Source of the DNA: CAVVVS01 sp963751355
GTDB taxonomy: Bacteria; Bacteroidota; Ignavibacteria; Ignavibacteriales; Ignavibacteriaceae
NCBI GenBank assembly: GCA_963751355.1
Contig: CAVVVS010000018.1
Span: 1-7,024 of the forward strand
Direction: 5' to 3'
Length of the DNA: 7,024 bases
Shown here: piece by piece, positions 1 through 5,616 of the stretch
Position numbering within the stretch: position 1 is the stretch's first letter
Layout of the letters: each line of letters begins with the position of its first letter
Position numbers and translations under genes: made by a program
The notes under the pieces: generated by a model
The model's database searches: none
Told to the model about the DNA's origin: nothing
The model's input: only the letters and a program-made list of their open reading frames with translations

Positions 1-254
1 TCATTGGACTTTAAAAAATTGAATTGAAGAATTTAGATCCCGCTTATCTTAGATTTACTCTAGTAAACTTATATTTGTAAAATAGAAAACAAAAGGTGTA
101 ATGACTGCAAGTTAAGGCGGTAAATAAGGCAAGTCAATATATGCTATAAAATTGTGACTTAAAGAAATTATCGAACCCCTTTATAATATTTTAACGTCTA
201 ATTTACATATTTGTTCTTTATTTTATTATTTAACCAAATAACAGGGCCTCATTT
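1..254. other. AT-rich leader region without a recognised gene
   Basis: No open frame with recognisable protein similarity was found on either strand. A possible Bacteroidota-type promoter -7 element (TATATTTG, matching TAnnTTTG) lies at 70-77 on the + strand, but no convincing TTTG -33 element stands about 19 bases upstream, so it is weak. A short inverted repeat, AAGTCA (131-136) and TGACTT (155-160), could form a small hairpin. AGGG at 243-246 lies 8 bases before the TTG proposed as the sigma-factor start. The region presumably carries the promoter of the downstream sigma operon, but I cannot fix its position. Confidence 0.4.
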
Positions 255-793
255 TTGAACATAATTACAGAGAGAATACTTCTCTCCCGAATAAAAAATA
301 AAGACCGTAAAGCAGCTGTAATGTTGATTGATAAGCACTATAAATTGGTGTATTATTTTCTTTTAAACTATGCAAACAACATGAAATAGCTCAGGATTTA
401 ACTCAAGAAACGTTTATTAAGGTTTGGGATAAAATTGATAGCTTTAATGGTAGCTCAAGGTTTTCGACTTGGCTTTATCGTGTGTCTTATAACGTTTTTG
501 TAGACTATAAAAGGTTAAAGAAATTGGAAATGGTAACAATTGAAGATTCAGAATTGGAATTTATACCTGAAAGATTCGATGCAACTGATAATATTTCATC
601 CAGGTTACAATATGAATCGATAAGAAAAAACGTAGAAAAACTTTCAGAAAAAAGTAAGGAGGTAATCTTGCTGCATTACGAAGAAGACTTATCTTATAAT
701 GAAATAAGTGAGATACTCAATATTCCAAAAGGAACGGTAAAATCGCGAATAAACAGTGCCTTATCTGAATTAAGAAGTAAAATGAAATTATAA
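255..793 (+). pseudogene. ECF RNA polymerase sigma factor, interrupted by a one-base frameshift
   Basis: An ECF (sigma-70 family, group 4) sigma factor directs RNA polymerase to a small regulon. The gene is split over two frames. From a TTG at 255 (AGGG 8 bases upstream; in-frame stop at 231-233; no ATG before the conserved part) one frame runs to a TAG at 387-389 and includes the start of sigma region 2 (HYKLVYYFLLNYANNM). The adjacent frame continues with EIAQDLTQETFIKVWDKID, the DLTQETF motif of region 2.2, then FSTWLYRVSYN of regions 2.3-2.4, and ends with a clear region 4 helix-turn-helix (LSYNEISEILNIPKGTVKSR). Adding one base after ATG 381-383 (giving ATG GAA ATA GCT) restores a 179-residue protein, the normal ECF length. 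The frame opening at GTG 482 alone lacks most of region 2 and would not be a working sigma factor. This is either a real loss of function or a sequencing/assembly indel. Confidence 0.85.
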
Positions 794-810
794 ATAATCT
801 AATATATAAA

Positions 811-1167
811 ATGGCAAAAATATCAAATAGAAAATTTAAAAATATTCTGAGGTCTACTTTTATATTTAAACATAAAAGAACACCTGAACTTGGAAACGAT
901 TTTGTTAACCATATTTACGACACAATACCAGAAGATTTTAACTATAATAAAAAGTCAAAAAAAGTATTAGTCAAATTAGGATTTGCTTCATTAATTACGG
1001 CATTAATAATTTATTCTATGATTTCAATTTTTAATAAACAAGTTCGAACTAAAGAAGAAGATAGTTTTAAACCAACCAAAATTGTTATTTTGGATTATCC
1101 ATCATTCAAACCAACTAAGATTGTAGAAATAACACCAGCGGATAAAATTGGAAAGGATTTAAGATGA
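811..1167 (+). CDS. Small single-pass membrane protein, putative anti-sigma factor
   Basis: This 118-residue protein begins 17 bases after the sigma-factor stop. A lysine/arginine-rich N-terminal part of about 50 residues is followed by one hydrophobic segment at about residues 53-74 (VLVKLGFASLITALIIYSMI) and a short, charged C-terminal tail. The positive-inside pattern predicts a cytoplasmic N-terminus and an exported tail. Position, size and topology suit an anti-sigma factor holding the upstream ECF sigma factor at the membrane. That role is inferred: I see no HxxxCxxC zinc-binding anti-sigma motif and recognise no family. The tail contains the octapeptide SFKPTKIV twice (residues 85-92 and 98-105). 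No Shine-Dalgarno site is evident before the ATG. The stop overlaps the next gene's ATG by 4 bases (ATGA), implying translational coupling. Confidence 0.6.
   Translation: MAKISNRKFKNILRSTFIFKHKRTPELGNDFVNHIYDTIPEDFNYNKKSKKVLVKLGFASLITALIIYSMISIFNKQVRTKEEDSFKPTKIVILDYPSFKPTKIVEITPADKIGKDLR
1150..1157 (+). promoter_or_regulatory. Ribosome binding site for the exported protein gene
   Basis: GGAAAGGA lies 6 bases before the ATG at 1164, inside the end of the preceding gene. It supports that start even though the two reading frames overlap by 4 bases. Confidence 0.6.
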
Positions 1168-2297
1168 AAAATACAATTGTCTTTAATATCGTAATAATTG
1201 TATTAATATTTATTCAATATAAAACTACTCAAGCACAGGAACAAAAATATTCTATTCGTGTCAAAGATTATGAATACAATATTAAAACTCATAAATCTAA
1301 AAATCATGGTTGGATTGTTAAGACAGCTAAAATTACGGATGATATAGAAATTATATTAGGTTTTAAAAAGTCCGGCGAAGGGATTTATATGGCTACTAAT
1401 GCACATCTGGATCTTAAGCAGAAATTAGAGGGCTATATAAACGAAAATTATAATAGCGAAAAAGTTACTTCGAATAATAACTTTAAATATTTAAGTAAAT
1501 ATGCAATTTATTTAAGACCAATGTTAGATCAGCTAAATAATTTCAAAGACGTTTTAATGGCAATTGAACAAAGTAAAAATATTAAAGGCAACTTATATAA
1601 GATAAATGATTTCATTTTAAATAAGAATGAACTTAAGAATTCAAAAGAGTTCGGTCATTTAAGAGATGGACGCAGCATATATAATGTTATTAAAGACAAT
1701 AACGATATAAAAATGCTGATCCATGAAACTCCCGAAGAATTATATTATGTGAGTTTTGAATTTTCAGTTGAAAATGGTAGTTCGAAGGTTTCGGAAAATA
1801 ATACCCGCCAATTTTTTCCTTCCAATGATATAAAAACTTTTAGCGCTCCTTTTGATTATGATATTAAATATCAAAATTCAAAAGGAGAGAAAACATTTCT
1901 CGTCAATATTAAACAGGGCGAGTCATTTACAGTAAGAGTTGCAAAAGTTGATACTATAAATCCTGTAACTAAGAAAAAGGTATCTTTAATCTATAATCTA
2001 ATGGGAACAATTTTACCTGTTAAATTTCTTAAAAATGAATTAACTATTAGATTCATTTTGACTGGAGAAGATATTTGGCTGGATGGTTCCGGAAATAAAA
2101 CCACCACTTCCCACAGCACCTATATAAAAGAGATTTCATTAAAACCGGATGATGTAGTTGAAATTAAGTTAAAAGACAATTGGCCCAAAATACAAACTCT
2201 ATTCGGTTATGATCCAACAACATTAAAAAAATATTATTGGGATTATAAAATCAAGAATCAAAGCTTTTTCTTAAAACCAGTTAAAAAGAGTTTATAA
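1164..2297 (+). CDS. Exported protein of unknown function, third gene of the sigma operon
   Basis: This is a 377-residue protein I do not recognise. It starts with a typical signal peptide: a lysine at position 2, a hydrophobic core at about residues 5-18 (IVFNIVIIVLIFIQ), then a likely signal peptidase I site near TTQA|QEQ at about residue 24. There is no lipobox cysteine and no second membrane segment, so the mature protein is probably periplasmic or secreted. The mature part is lysine- and asparagine-rich, with many alternating hydrophobic/polar stretches suggestive of beta structure. No catalytic motif or repeat is obvious. Its start overlaps the stop of the putative anti-sigma gene, so the two are co-translated. 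An exported protein in this position could be the sensor or ligand-binding partner of the membrane regulator, or an envelope target of the regulon. Both roles are inference from context. Confidence 0.7.
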   Translation: MKNTIVFNIVIIVLIFIQYKTTQAQEQKYSIRVKDYEYNIKTHKSKNHGWIVKTAKITDDIEIILGFKKSGEGIYMATNAHLDLKQKLEGYINENYNSEKVTSNNNFKYLSKYAIYLRPMLDQLNNFKDVLMAIEQSKNIKGNLYKINDFILNKNELKNSKEFGHLRDGRSIYNVIKDNNDIKMLIHETPEELYYVSFEFSVENGSSKVSENNTRQFFPSNDIKTFSAPFDYDIKYQNSKGEKTFLVNIKQGESFTVRVAKVDTINPVTKKKVSLIYNLMGTILPVKFLKNELTIRFILTGEDIWLDGSGNKTTTSHSTYIKEISLKPDDVVEIKLKDNWPKIQTLFGYDPTTLKKYYWDYKIKNQSFFLKPVKKSL

Positions 2298-2328
2298 AAT
2301 AATTCAATTAAATCCTTATTATTTTACT

Positions 2329-2633
2329 TTACTTCAGTTTCGGTTTTCCTAATTCTACTTTCACTCTAAACTTTGTGATTTTAGAAATTAAGCCTAAGGG
2401 AATTTTTTTATAGCATTTACTTTCGGGAAAAATCCAATATGGTTTTTAAATGCTGCAAACCAGATTAGGATACCATTCTGTTTAAATGGCGCCATTTGAT
2501 AACTTATAACCTCTTCAGCGCCGGGTGCTGCTTTCTTAATTGTCTGCCTAATCTTTTCCAGCTTTTCCTGTAATTCTTCAGGAAACCTGCTGATATATTC
2601 ATCAATAGTTTTGGGTTTATTATCTGCCGATAT
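2329..2633 (-). pseudogene. DUF1801 (YdhG-like) protein gene, decayed
   Basis: Reading the - strand from 2633 gives SADNKPKTIDEYISRFPEEL, then EEVISYQMAPFKQNGILIWF and AAFKNHIGFFPKVNAIKKFP, which is the characteristic DUF1801 sequence. Three lesions are visible. No ATG, GTG or TTG opens the frame: an in-frame TGA lies just upstream, and ATA stands where an ATG before TCG GCA GAT would be expected. The frame meets TAG at 2394-2396. The C-terminus resumes in another frame as PLGLISKITKFRVKVE and ends at 2329. Family members normally have a segment of about 20 residues (a YKTSKG-like stretch) between these parts, so an internal deletion has removed it and shifted the frame. The gene was the last of the - strand cluster, 14 bases after a RibD_C gene. 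Family members are small cytoplasmic proteins, some annotated as iron chaperones; the biochemical role is uncertain. Confidence 0.82.
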
Positions 2634-2647
2634 TATAAAAATTCACT

Positions 2648-3196
2648 TTAACTTTTTTGATAATGCAATACAACCACGCCGGAGTTGAAAGTTTTTATCT
2701 CTACTAACTTTAAATCTATCCTGCTTTTCAGATCTTCAAATAACGGCTTGCCTTTGCCTAGAACTATGGGATGGATTAAGAGCCAATAATCGTCTATAAG
2801 ATTTTTTTCTGCGAGTGCAGATGCAATACTTAAACTTCCAGCAAAAATATATTTCCCGTTTTGATTTTTCAGTTTAAGTACTTCATCTATCAGATTGCTT
2901 TTAGCAAGGGTTGCATTATTCCATTTAACTTCTTTTAATTTTTTAGAAAACACTAATTTGGATACGTTATTATACTTCTCCGCAAACTTCAGCTCGCTTT
3001 CGGTGCTTCTTGGATCCTGGTCGGCAAACGGCCAGTAGCTTGCCATCATCTCATAAGTTTTCCTGCCGAGCAAAACCATATCGGCATTGTCCATCAGATC
3101 TGTAAAAAAATTGTGCAATTCGTTGTCCGCAATAACCGCTGTATGATCGGCAAAGCCGTCTATAGTCATGTTAATCGAAAAAAATATTTTTCTCAT
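2648..3196 (-). CDS. RibD_C / dihydrofolate-reductase-fold family protein (copy 1)
   Basis: This 182-residue cytoplasmic protein belongs to the RibD C-terminal domain family, often annotated 'dihydrofolate reductase family protein'. Its fold binds NAD(P)H; many stand-alone members have no proven substrate. Visible motifs in order are an N-terminal beta strand ending SINMTIDGFAD (residues 7-17), the nucleotide-binding LLGRKTYEMM (42-51), FAGS (118-121), LIDDY (133-137) and the C-terminal HPIVLGKGKPLF (142-153). Length is typical for the short YyaP/YwjB-like members, so the gene looks intact. The ATG at 3196 aligns with the usual family start (MRKI), but no clear Shine-Dalgarno site precedes it. 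It lies 23 bases after the VOC gene stop, so translation may depend on coupling. It is one of three RibD_C genes in this window. Confidence 0.9.
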   Translation of the reverse strand: MRKIFFSINMTIDGFADHTAVIADNELHNFFTDLMDNADMVLLGRKTYEMMASYWPFADQDPRSTESELKFAEKYNNVSKLVFSKKLKEVKWNNATLAKSNLIDEVLKLKNQNGKYIFAGSLSIASALAEKNLIDDYWLLIHPIVLGKGKPLFEDLKSRIDLKLVEIKTFNSGVVVLHYQKS

Positions 3197-3219
3197 ATTA
3201 AATTTTTCATAATTTATTT

Positions 3220-3627
3220 TTACATATTTGAGGAAGGCTGCAGCATACCTACGCGATTGCCTTCCGTATCAAGAAACGAAGTATATGTCCCGACACCCGG
3301 AATCGGAACCGGCTCATGAAGAATTTTTCCACCGGAAGATTTAACCCTTTCCATAGCTTCATTTATATCCACAACCGCAATTACTATCGACGGATGATTG
3401 GAAACCTGGTCTTCTGATTTCTGATAGAAACCGCCGTTAATCATTCCCGGTTCTTTCGGACGCATAGTTTTTTCATCTGTTTCGGAAGTGGAAACAACCA
3501 TATATTCTCCCATTTCAGGGCCAAGCTGCTGGATTTTCCAGCCAAATACGTTTGTATAAAATTCTGCCATGCGCTTTTTATTTTCGGCTGGCATTTCGAA
3601 ATGAACAACAGGATTCATCTTTGACAA
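3220..3627 (-). CDS. VOC superfamily (glyoxalase/bleomycin-resistance-like) protein
   Basis: This 135-residue single-module VOC protein has paired beta-alpha-beta-beta-beta units that usually bind a divalent metal and act on, or sequester, small molecules. Evidence: VVHFEMP (residues 7-13), with H9 as a candidate metal ligand; AEFYTNVFGWKI (21-32), the classic helix followed by FGW; NGGFY (64-68); IVIAVVDINEAMERVKSSGG (81-100) starting the second half; and FLDTEGNRVGMLQ (118-130). The start is taken as TTG 3627 because AAGGAG lies exactly 8 bases upstream. The ATG three codons later is 17 bases from that site and is less likely. Substrate is unknown: glyoxalase I, fosfomycin or bleomycin specificity cannot be inferred from the sequence. 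It lies between two RibD_C genes, with gaps of 23 and 39 bases, consistent with co-transcription. Confidence 0.88.
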   Translation of the reverse strand: MSKMNPVVHFEMPAENKKRMAEFYTNVFGWKIQQLGPEMGEYMVVSTSETDEKTMRPKEPGMINGGFYQKSEDQVSNHPSIVIAVVDINEAMERVKSSGGKILHEPVPIPGVGTYTSFLDTEGNRVGMLQPSSNM

Positions 3628-3635
3628 AATATGTT

Positions 3636-3641
3636 CTCCTT
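3636..3641 (-). promoter_or_regulatory. Ribosome binding site selecting a TTG start
   Basis: AAGGAG on the - strand, 8 bases upstream of the TTG at 3627, decides the start of the VOC gene in favour of TTG over the nearby ATG at 3618. Confidence 0.65.
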
Positions 3642-3666
3642 TTCAAATTAATTAACAAATTTATTT

Positions 3667-4311
3667 TTAATTTTTTACCAGGATAACATGCATTGCTTTT
3701 TCAGTTTGGGTATTTTCAACGCACTTATAACCTAATTCAATTAAATCGATTTGGTCGAAGAGTCCTTCTCCGGAACCTAAAATGATTGGTGATACCGCAA
3801 TATGCATTTCATCAATTAGTTTTGCCTTTAAATATTGTTGAACGGTGCTGACACCGCCGCCTACTAAAACATCTTTGCCGGCAGCCGATTGTTTTGCGCG
3901 TTCAAGCGCCGTTTCAATTCCTTCAGTTACAAAATGAAATATTGTCCCCCCTTCCATATTAATAGATTTTCTTGCATGGTTTGTAAGAACATAAACGGGG
4001 CAATGGTACGGCGGATTTTTTCCCCACCATCCTTTCCAATCCTCATCCGGCCAATTTCCCCGAATTGGTCCGAACATGTTTCTGCCCATTATCCAGGCGC
4101 CCACATTTTCAAACCCTCTAGCTGCATAATCATTATCAGTACCTGTTTTACCTTGTTTACCATCATGCATTTTTTGAAATACATCTGTTGGAAAAAACCA
4201 TTGATGCAAATTAATGCCTCCGATCCCTAAGGGATTATTAATATCCTGATTAGGACCGGCACCAAATCCATCTATTGAAATAGAAAAATTAGCTACTCGT
4301 AATTTTTGCAA
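3667..4311 (-). CDS. RibD_C / dihydrofolate-reductase-fold family protein (copy 2, long form)
   Basis: This is the long subtype of the RibD_C family, 214 residues from the chosen start. Motifs: KLRVANFSISIDGFGAGPNQ (residues 3-22), ARGFENVGAWIMGRNMFGPI (64-83), a tryptophan-rich WPDEDWKGWWG (87-97), PPYHCPVYVLT (100-110), FHFVTEGIETALERA (125-139), GGGVSTVQQYL (151-161), LIDEMH (165-170) and SPIILGSGEGLF (174-185). The frame stays open upstream to 4389, but that part would overlap the end of the next RibD_C gene and carries no family similarity. A TTG at 4311, 7 bases after AAGGAG, gives the usual family N-terminus. It is probably an NAD(P)H-binding cytoplasmic reductase; substrate unknown. 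The gene follows copy 3 by 19 bases and is likely in one transcript with it. It is clearly more diverged from copies 1 and 3 than they are from each other. Confidence 0.9.
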   Translation of the reverse strand: MQKLRVANFSISIDGFGAGPNQDINNPLGIGGINLHQWFFPTDVFQKMHDGKQGKTGTDNDYAARGFENVGAWIMGRNMFGPIRGNWPDEDWKGWWGKNPPYHCPVYVLTNHARKSINMEGGTIFHFVTEGIETALERAKQSAAGKDVLVGGGVSTVQQYLKAKLIDEMHIAVSPIILGSGEGLFDQIDLIELGYKCVENTQTEKAMHVILVKN

Positions 4312-4318
4312 TTTTAAT

Positions 4319-4324
4319 CTCCTT
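4319..4324 (-). promoter_or_regulatory. Ribosome binding site selecting a TTG start
   Basis: AAGGAG on the - strand, 7 bases before the TTG at 4311, sits in the 19-base gap between two RibD_C genes. It rules out the longer frame that would overlap the upstream gene. Confidence 0.7.
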
Positions 4325-4330
4325 GCATTT

Positions 4331-4912
4331 TTATGAAGGTAAATAACGTTGAAATAAAACTCCGGTCGGCAGCGTCTCAGATTCCACAAGTTTTAATTTG
4401 ATATACTTACCTTCCGAAAACAACCGCTTGCCGCTGCCCAGGACAAGAGGATAAACATGTAAAGCATACTCATCAACCAAATTGTTTTCCACCAGCGTAT
4501 GTATTAACACACTGCTTCCGTCAATGAGTATGTCTTTTCCGGACTGCTGTTTTATTCTACGCACTTCTTCCACAACGTTACTGCTAATAAGTGTAGAGTT
4601 GCGCCAGGAACTGGTTGATTTAAGTGTGGTGGAAACGACGTACTTGTGTACTGCATTCATTGCAGCACCAAACGGATCACTATCAGGCATCGCCTCAAAT
4701 GCAGTTCCGTGAATTTGCCATGTCTTGCGTCCCAGCAAAAGCGCATCTGCATTTTCCATCATTTGAAAAAAACGCTTTCCGATATCATCATGCCAGTAAG
4801 GCCAGGTCCAGTTGCCGTGCTTAAAGCCGCCGTCGATATCTTCTTCCTTTCCGCCAGGCGCTTGAATAACTCCGTCAAGCGTAATAAACTCAGCAACAAT
4901 AATTTTTCTCAC
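4331..4912 (-). CDS. RibD_C / dihydrofolate-reductase-fold family protein (copy 3)
   Basis: This 193-residue RibD_C family protein is complete and of usual length. Motifs in order: IVAEFITLDGVIQAPGG (residues 5-21), the family's N-terminal strand and loop; ADALLLGRKTW (56-66), the nucleotide-binding element; KYVVSTTL (90-97); ILIDGSSVLIHTL (128-140); LVDEYALHVYPLVLGSGKRL (145-164), the C-terminal hallmark; and a final strand ESETLPTGVLFQRY (177-190). The start is GTG 4912, with GGAAGGA 8 bases upstream, giving MRKIIVAEF, which aligns with the N-terminus of copy 1. The C-terminal pattern KLVExxTxxxGVxxxxY is shared with copy 1, suggesting an old duplication or parallel recruitment. The reaction is presumably NAD(P)H-dependent, but no substrate can be assigned. 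Confidence 0.92.
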   Translation of the reverse strand: MRKIIVAEFITLDGVIQAPGGKEEDIDGGFKHGNWTWPYWHDDIGKRFFQMMENADALLLGRKTWQIHGTAFEAMPDSDPFGAAMNAVHKYVVSTTLKSTSSWRNSTLISSNVVEEVRRIKQQSGKDILIDGSSVLIHTLVENNLVDEYALHVYPLVLGSGKRLFSEGKYIKLKLVESETLPTGVLFQRYLPS

Positions 4913-4920
4913 TAGTAATT

Positions 4921-4927
4921 TCCTTCC
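4921..4927 (-). promoter_or_regulatory. Ribosome binding site selecting a GTG start
   Basis: GGAAGGA on the - strand, 8 bases upstream of the GTG at 4912, supports GTG as the true start of the third RibD_C gene. Confidence 0.65.
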
Positions 4928-4941
4928 TTTATTAATTTTTG

Positions 4942-4982
4942 CTCTTAATCATGCTCTCGCTCTACCCTTCATAGATTAAGAG
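4942..4982. repeat. Stem-loop between the PhnB-like and RibD_C genes
   Basis: CTCTTAATC (4942-4950) is perfectly complementary to GATTAAGAG (4974-4982), giving a 9-base stem with a 23-base loop. It begins 13 bases after the stop codon of the PhnB-like gene that ends at 4996. No U-run follows the stem on the - strand, and the stem is AT-rich, so it is at best a weak terminator or a processing/attenuation hairpin between two parts of the cluster. Confidence 0.4.
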
Positions 4983-4995
4983 TAAGATTAAAACT

Positions 4996-5400
4996 TTAAT
5001 TTTGATTCTCACAAGTAATCATCCAGTTTATGCCGAACCTGTCGCGCAGCATCGCAAAATGCGAAACGAAAAAAGTTTTTTCCATCTTCATAAAAATTTC
5101 ACCGCCTTCGGAAAGCAGCGCATAAATTCTTTCAGCTTCTTCATCACTGCCGAAAGTTAAAGTCAGATATGCACTTTTCATTGGTTCAGCATGCGGAATA
5201 TCAGCACCCATCAGCACCATACCGCCTAGCTCCATCCGCGCATGAAGAATGTCGTTCTCCTGCTCTTTGGAAACGTTGGGCAAACCGGGCTGCTCTTTAA
5301 ATGTTAACATCGACGTAATTTTACCGCCGAGATGCTTTTCATAAAATCGGAATGCCTCTCTGCAATTCCCTTTGTAGTTGACGTAAATATCGAGTTTCAT
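4996..5400 (-). CDS. PhnB-like VOC family protein (copy A)
   Basis: This 134-residue protein belongs to the PhnB/YjdN-type branch of the VOC superfamily, often annotated '3-demethylubiquinone-9 3-methyltransferase domain' from an early misassignment. Evidence: LDIYVNYKGNCREAFRFYEK (residues 3-22), the opening strand and helix; HLGGKI (23-28); ILHARMELGGMVLMGADIP (51-69), including H53 and the MGAD turn; YLTLTFGSDEEAERIYALLS (78-97), the second-half strand and helix; and FAMLRDRFGINWMI (115-128), the C-terminal signature. Length and both halves are complete. ATG 5400 is preceded by AAGGAG with 9-base spacing. No metal or substrate can be assigned with confidence. A 216-base gap containing a structured repeat separates it from the next PhnB-like gene upstream, so it may have its own promoter. 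Confidence 0.9.
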   Translation of the reverse strand: MKLDIYVNYKGNCREAFRFYEKHLGGKITSMLTFKEQPGLPNVSKEQENDILHARMELGGMVLMGADIPHAEPMKSAYLTLTFGSDEEAERIYALLSEGGEIFMKMEKTFFVSHFAMLRDRFGINWMITCENQN

Positions 5401-5478
5401 TTTTGAAGGCTCCTTTCAATTGTCTCATTGTTAAATTGCTTTTTACAATTTATTTTATTTTCTATCTGCAAACAGTCC

Positions 5479-5599
5479 ACGCCTGGCGAAGGAAGGACAT
5501 TGGAAAACCGTCAGCCGAAATTTTGCACAAATGATGATTGGAGTACAAATGTTATATTACTTTCGTCAGCCCGGTTTTTATCAATCTTATGTTAGGCGT
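5479..5599 (-). repeat. Structured inverted repeat resembling an integron attC site
   Basis: The element has complementary ends, ACGCCT (5479-5484) and AGGCGT (5594-5599). Inside lie ATTG (5499-5502) and CAAT (5582-5585), then AAAACCG (5504-5510) and CGGTTTT (5572-5578), then CGAAA (5516-5520) and TTTCG (5561-5565), enclosing a loop of 40 bases. Between the last two stems both arms read TCAGC, forming a symmetric internal bulge. On the - strand it starts with GCCTAAC (matching the RYYYAAC attC core), 19 bases after the TAG of the PhnB-like gene. The total length of about 120 bases and the stacked imperfect stems match attC architecture. Against this, the distal core reads GCCAGGC instead of GTTRRRY, and no integrase is visible. 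It is therefore either a decayed attC or an unrelated dispersed palindromic element. Confidence 0.5.
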
Positions 5600-5616
5600 T
5601 CGGTGTTTTTTGTAAT

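Noticed and set aside
378..390. Programmed -1 frameshift in the sigma gene
   Set aside because: No slippery heptamer and no obvious downstream stimulatory hairpin; a single-base loss or sequence error explains the break more simply.
3113..3319. Open frame on the + strand across the RibD_C copy 1 / VOC junction
   Set aside because: Antisense to two genes with clear family motifs; no recognisable protein similarity and no ribosome binding site.
3889..4230. Open frame of 113 codons on the + strand
   Set aside because: Entirely antisense to RibD_C copy 2; cysteine/isoleucine-rich composition typical of a shadow frame.
4312..4389. 26-codon N-terminal extension of RibD_C copy 2
   Set aside because: It overlaps the end of RibD_C copy 3, has no family similarity, and a TTG start with AAGGAG at 7 bases gives the normal family N-terminus.
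4482..4915. Three overlapping + strand open frames
   Set aside because: All are antisense to RibD_C copy 3, which has full family motifs.
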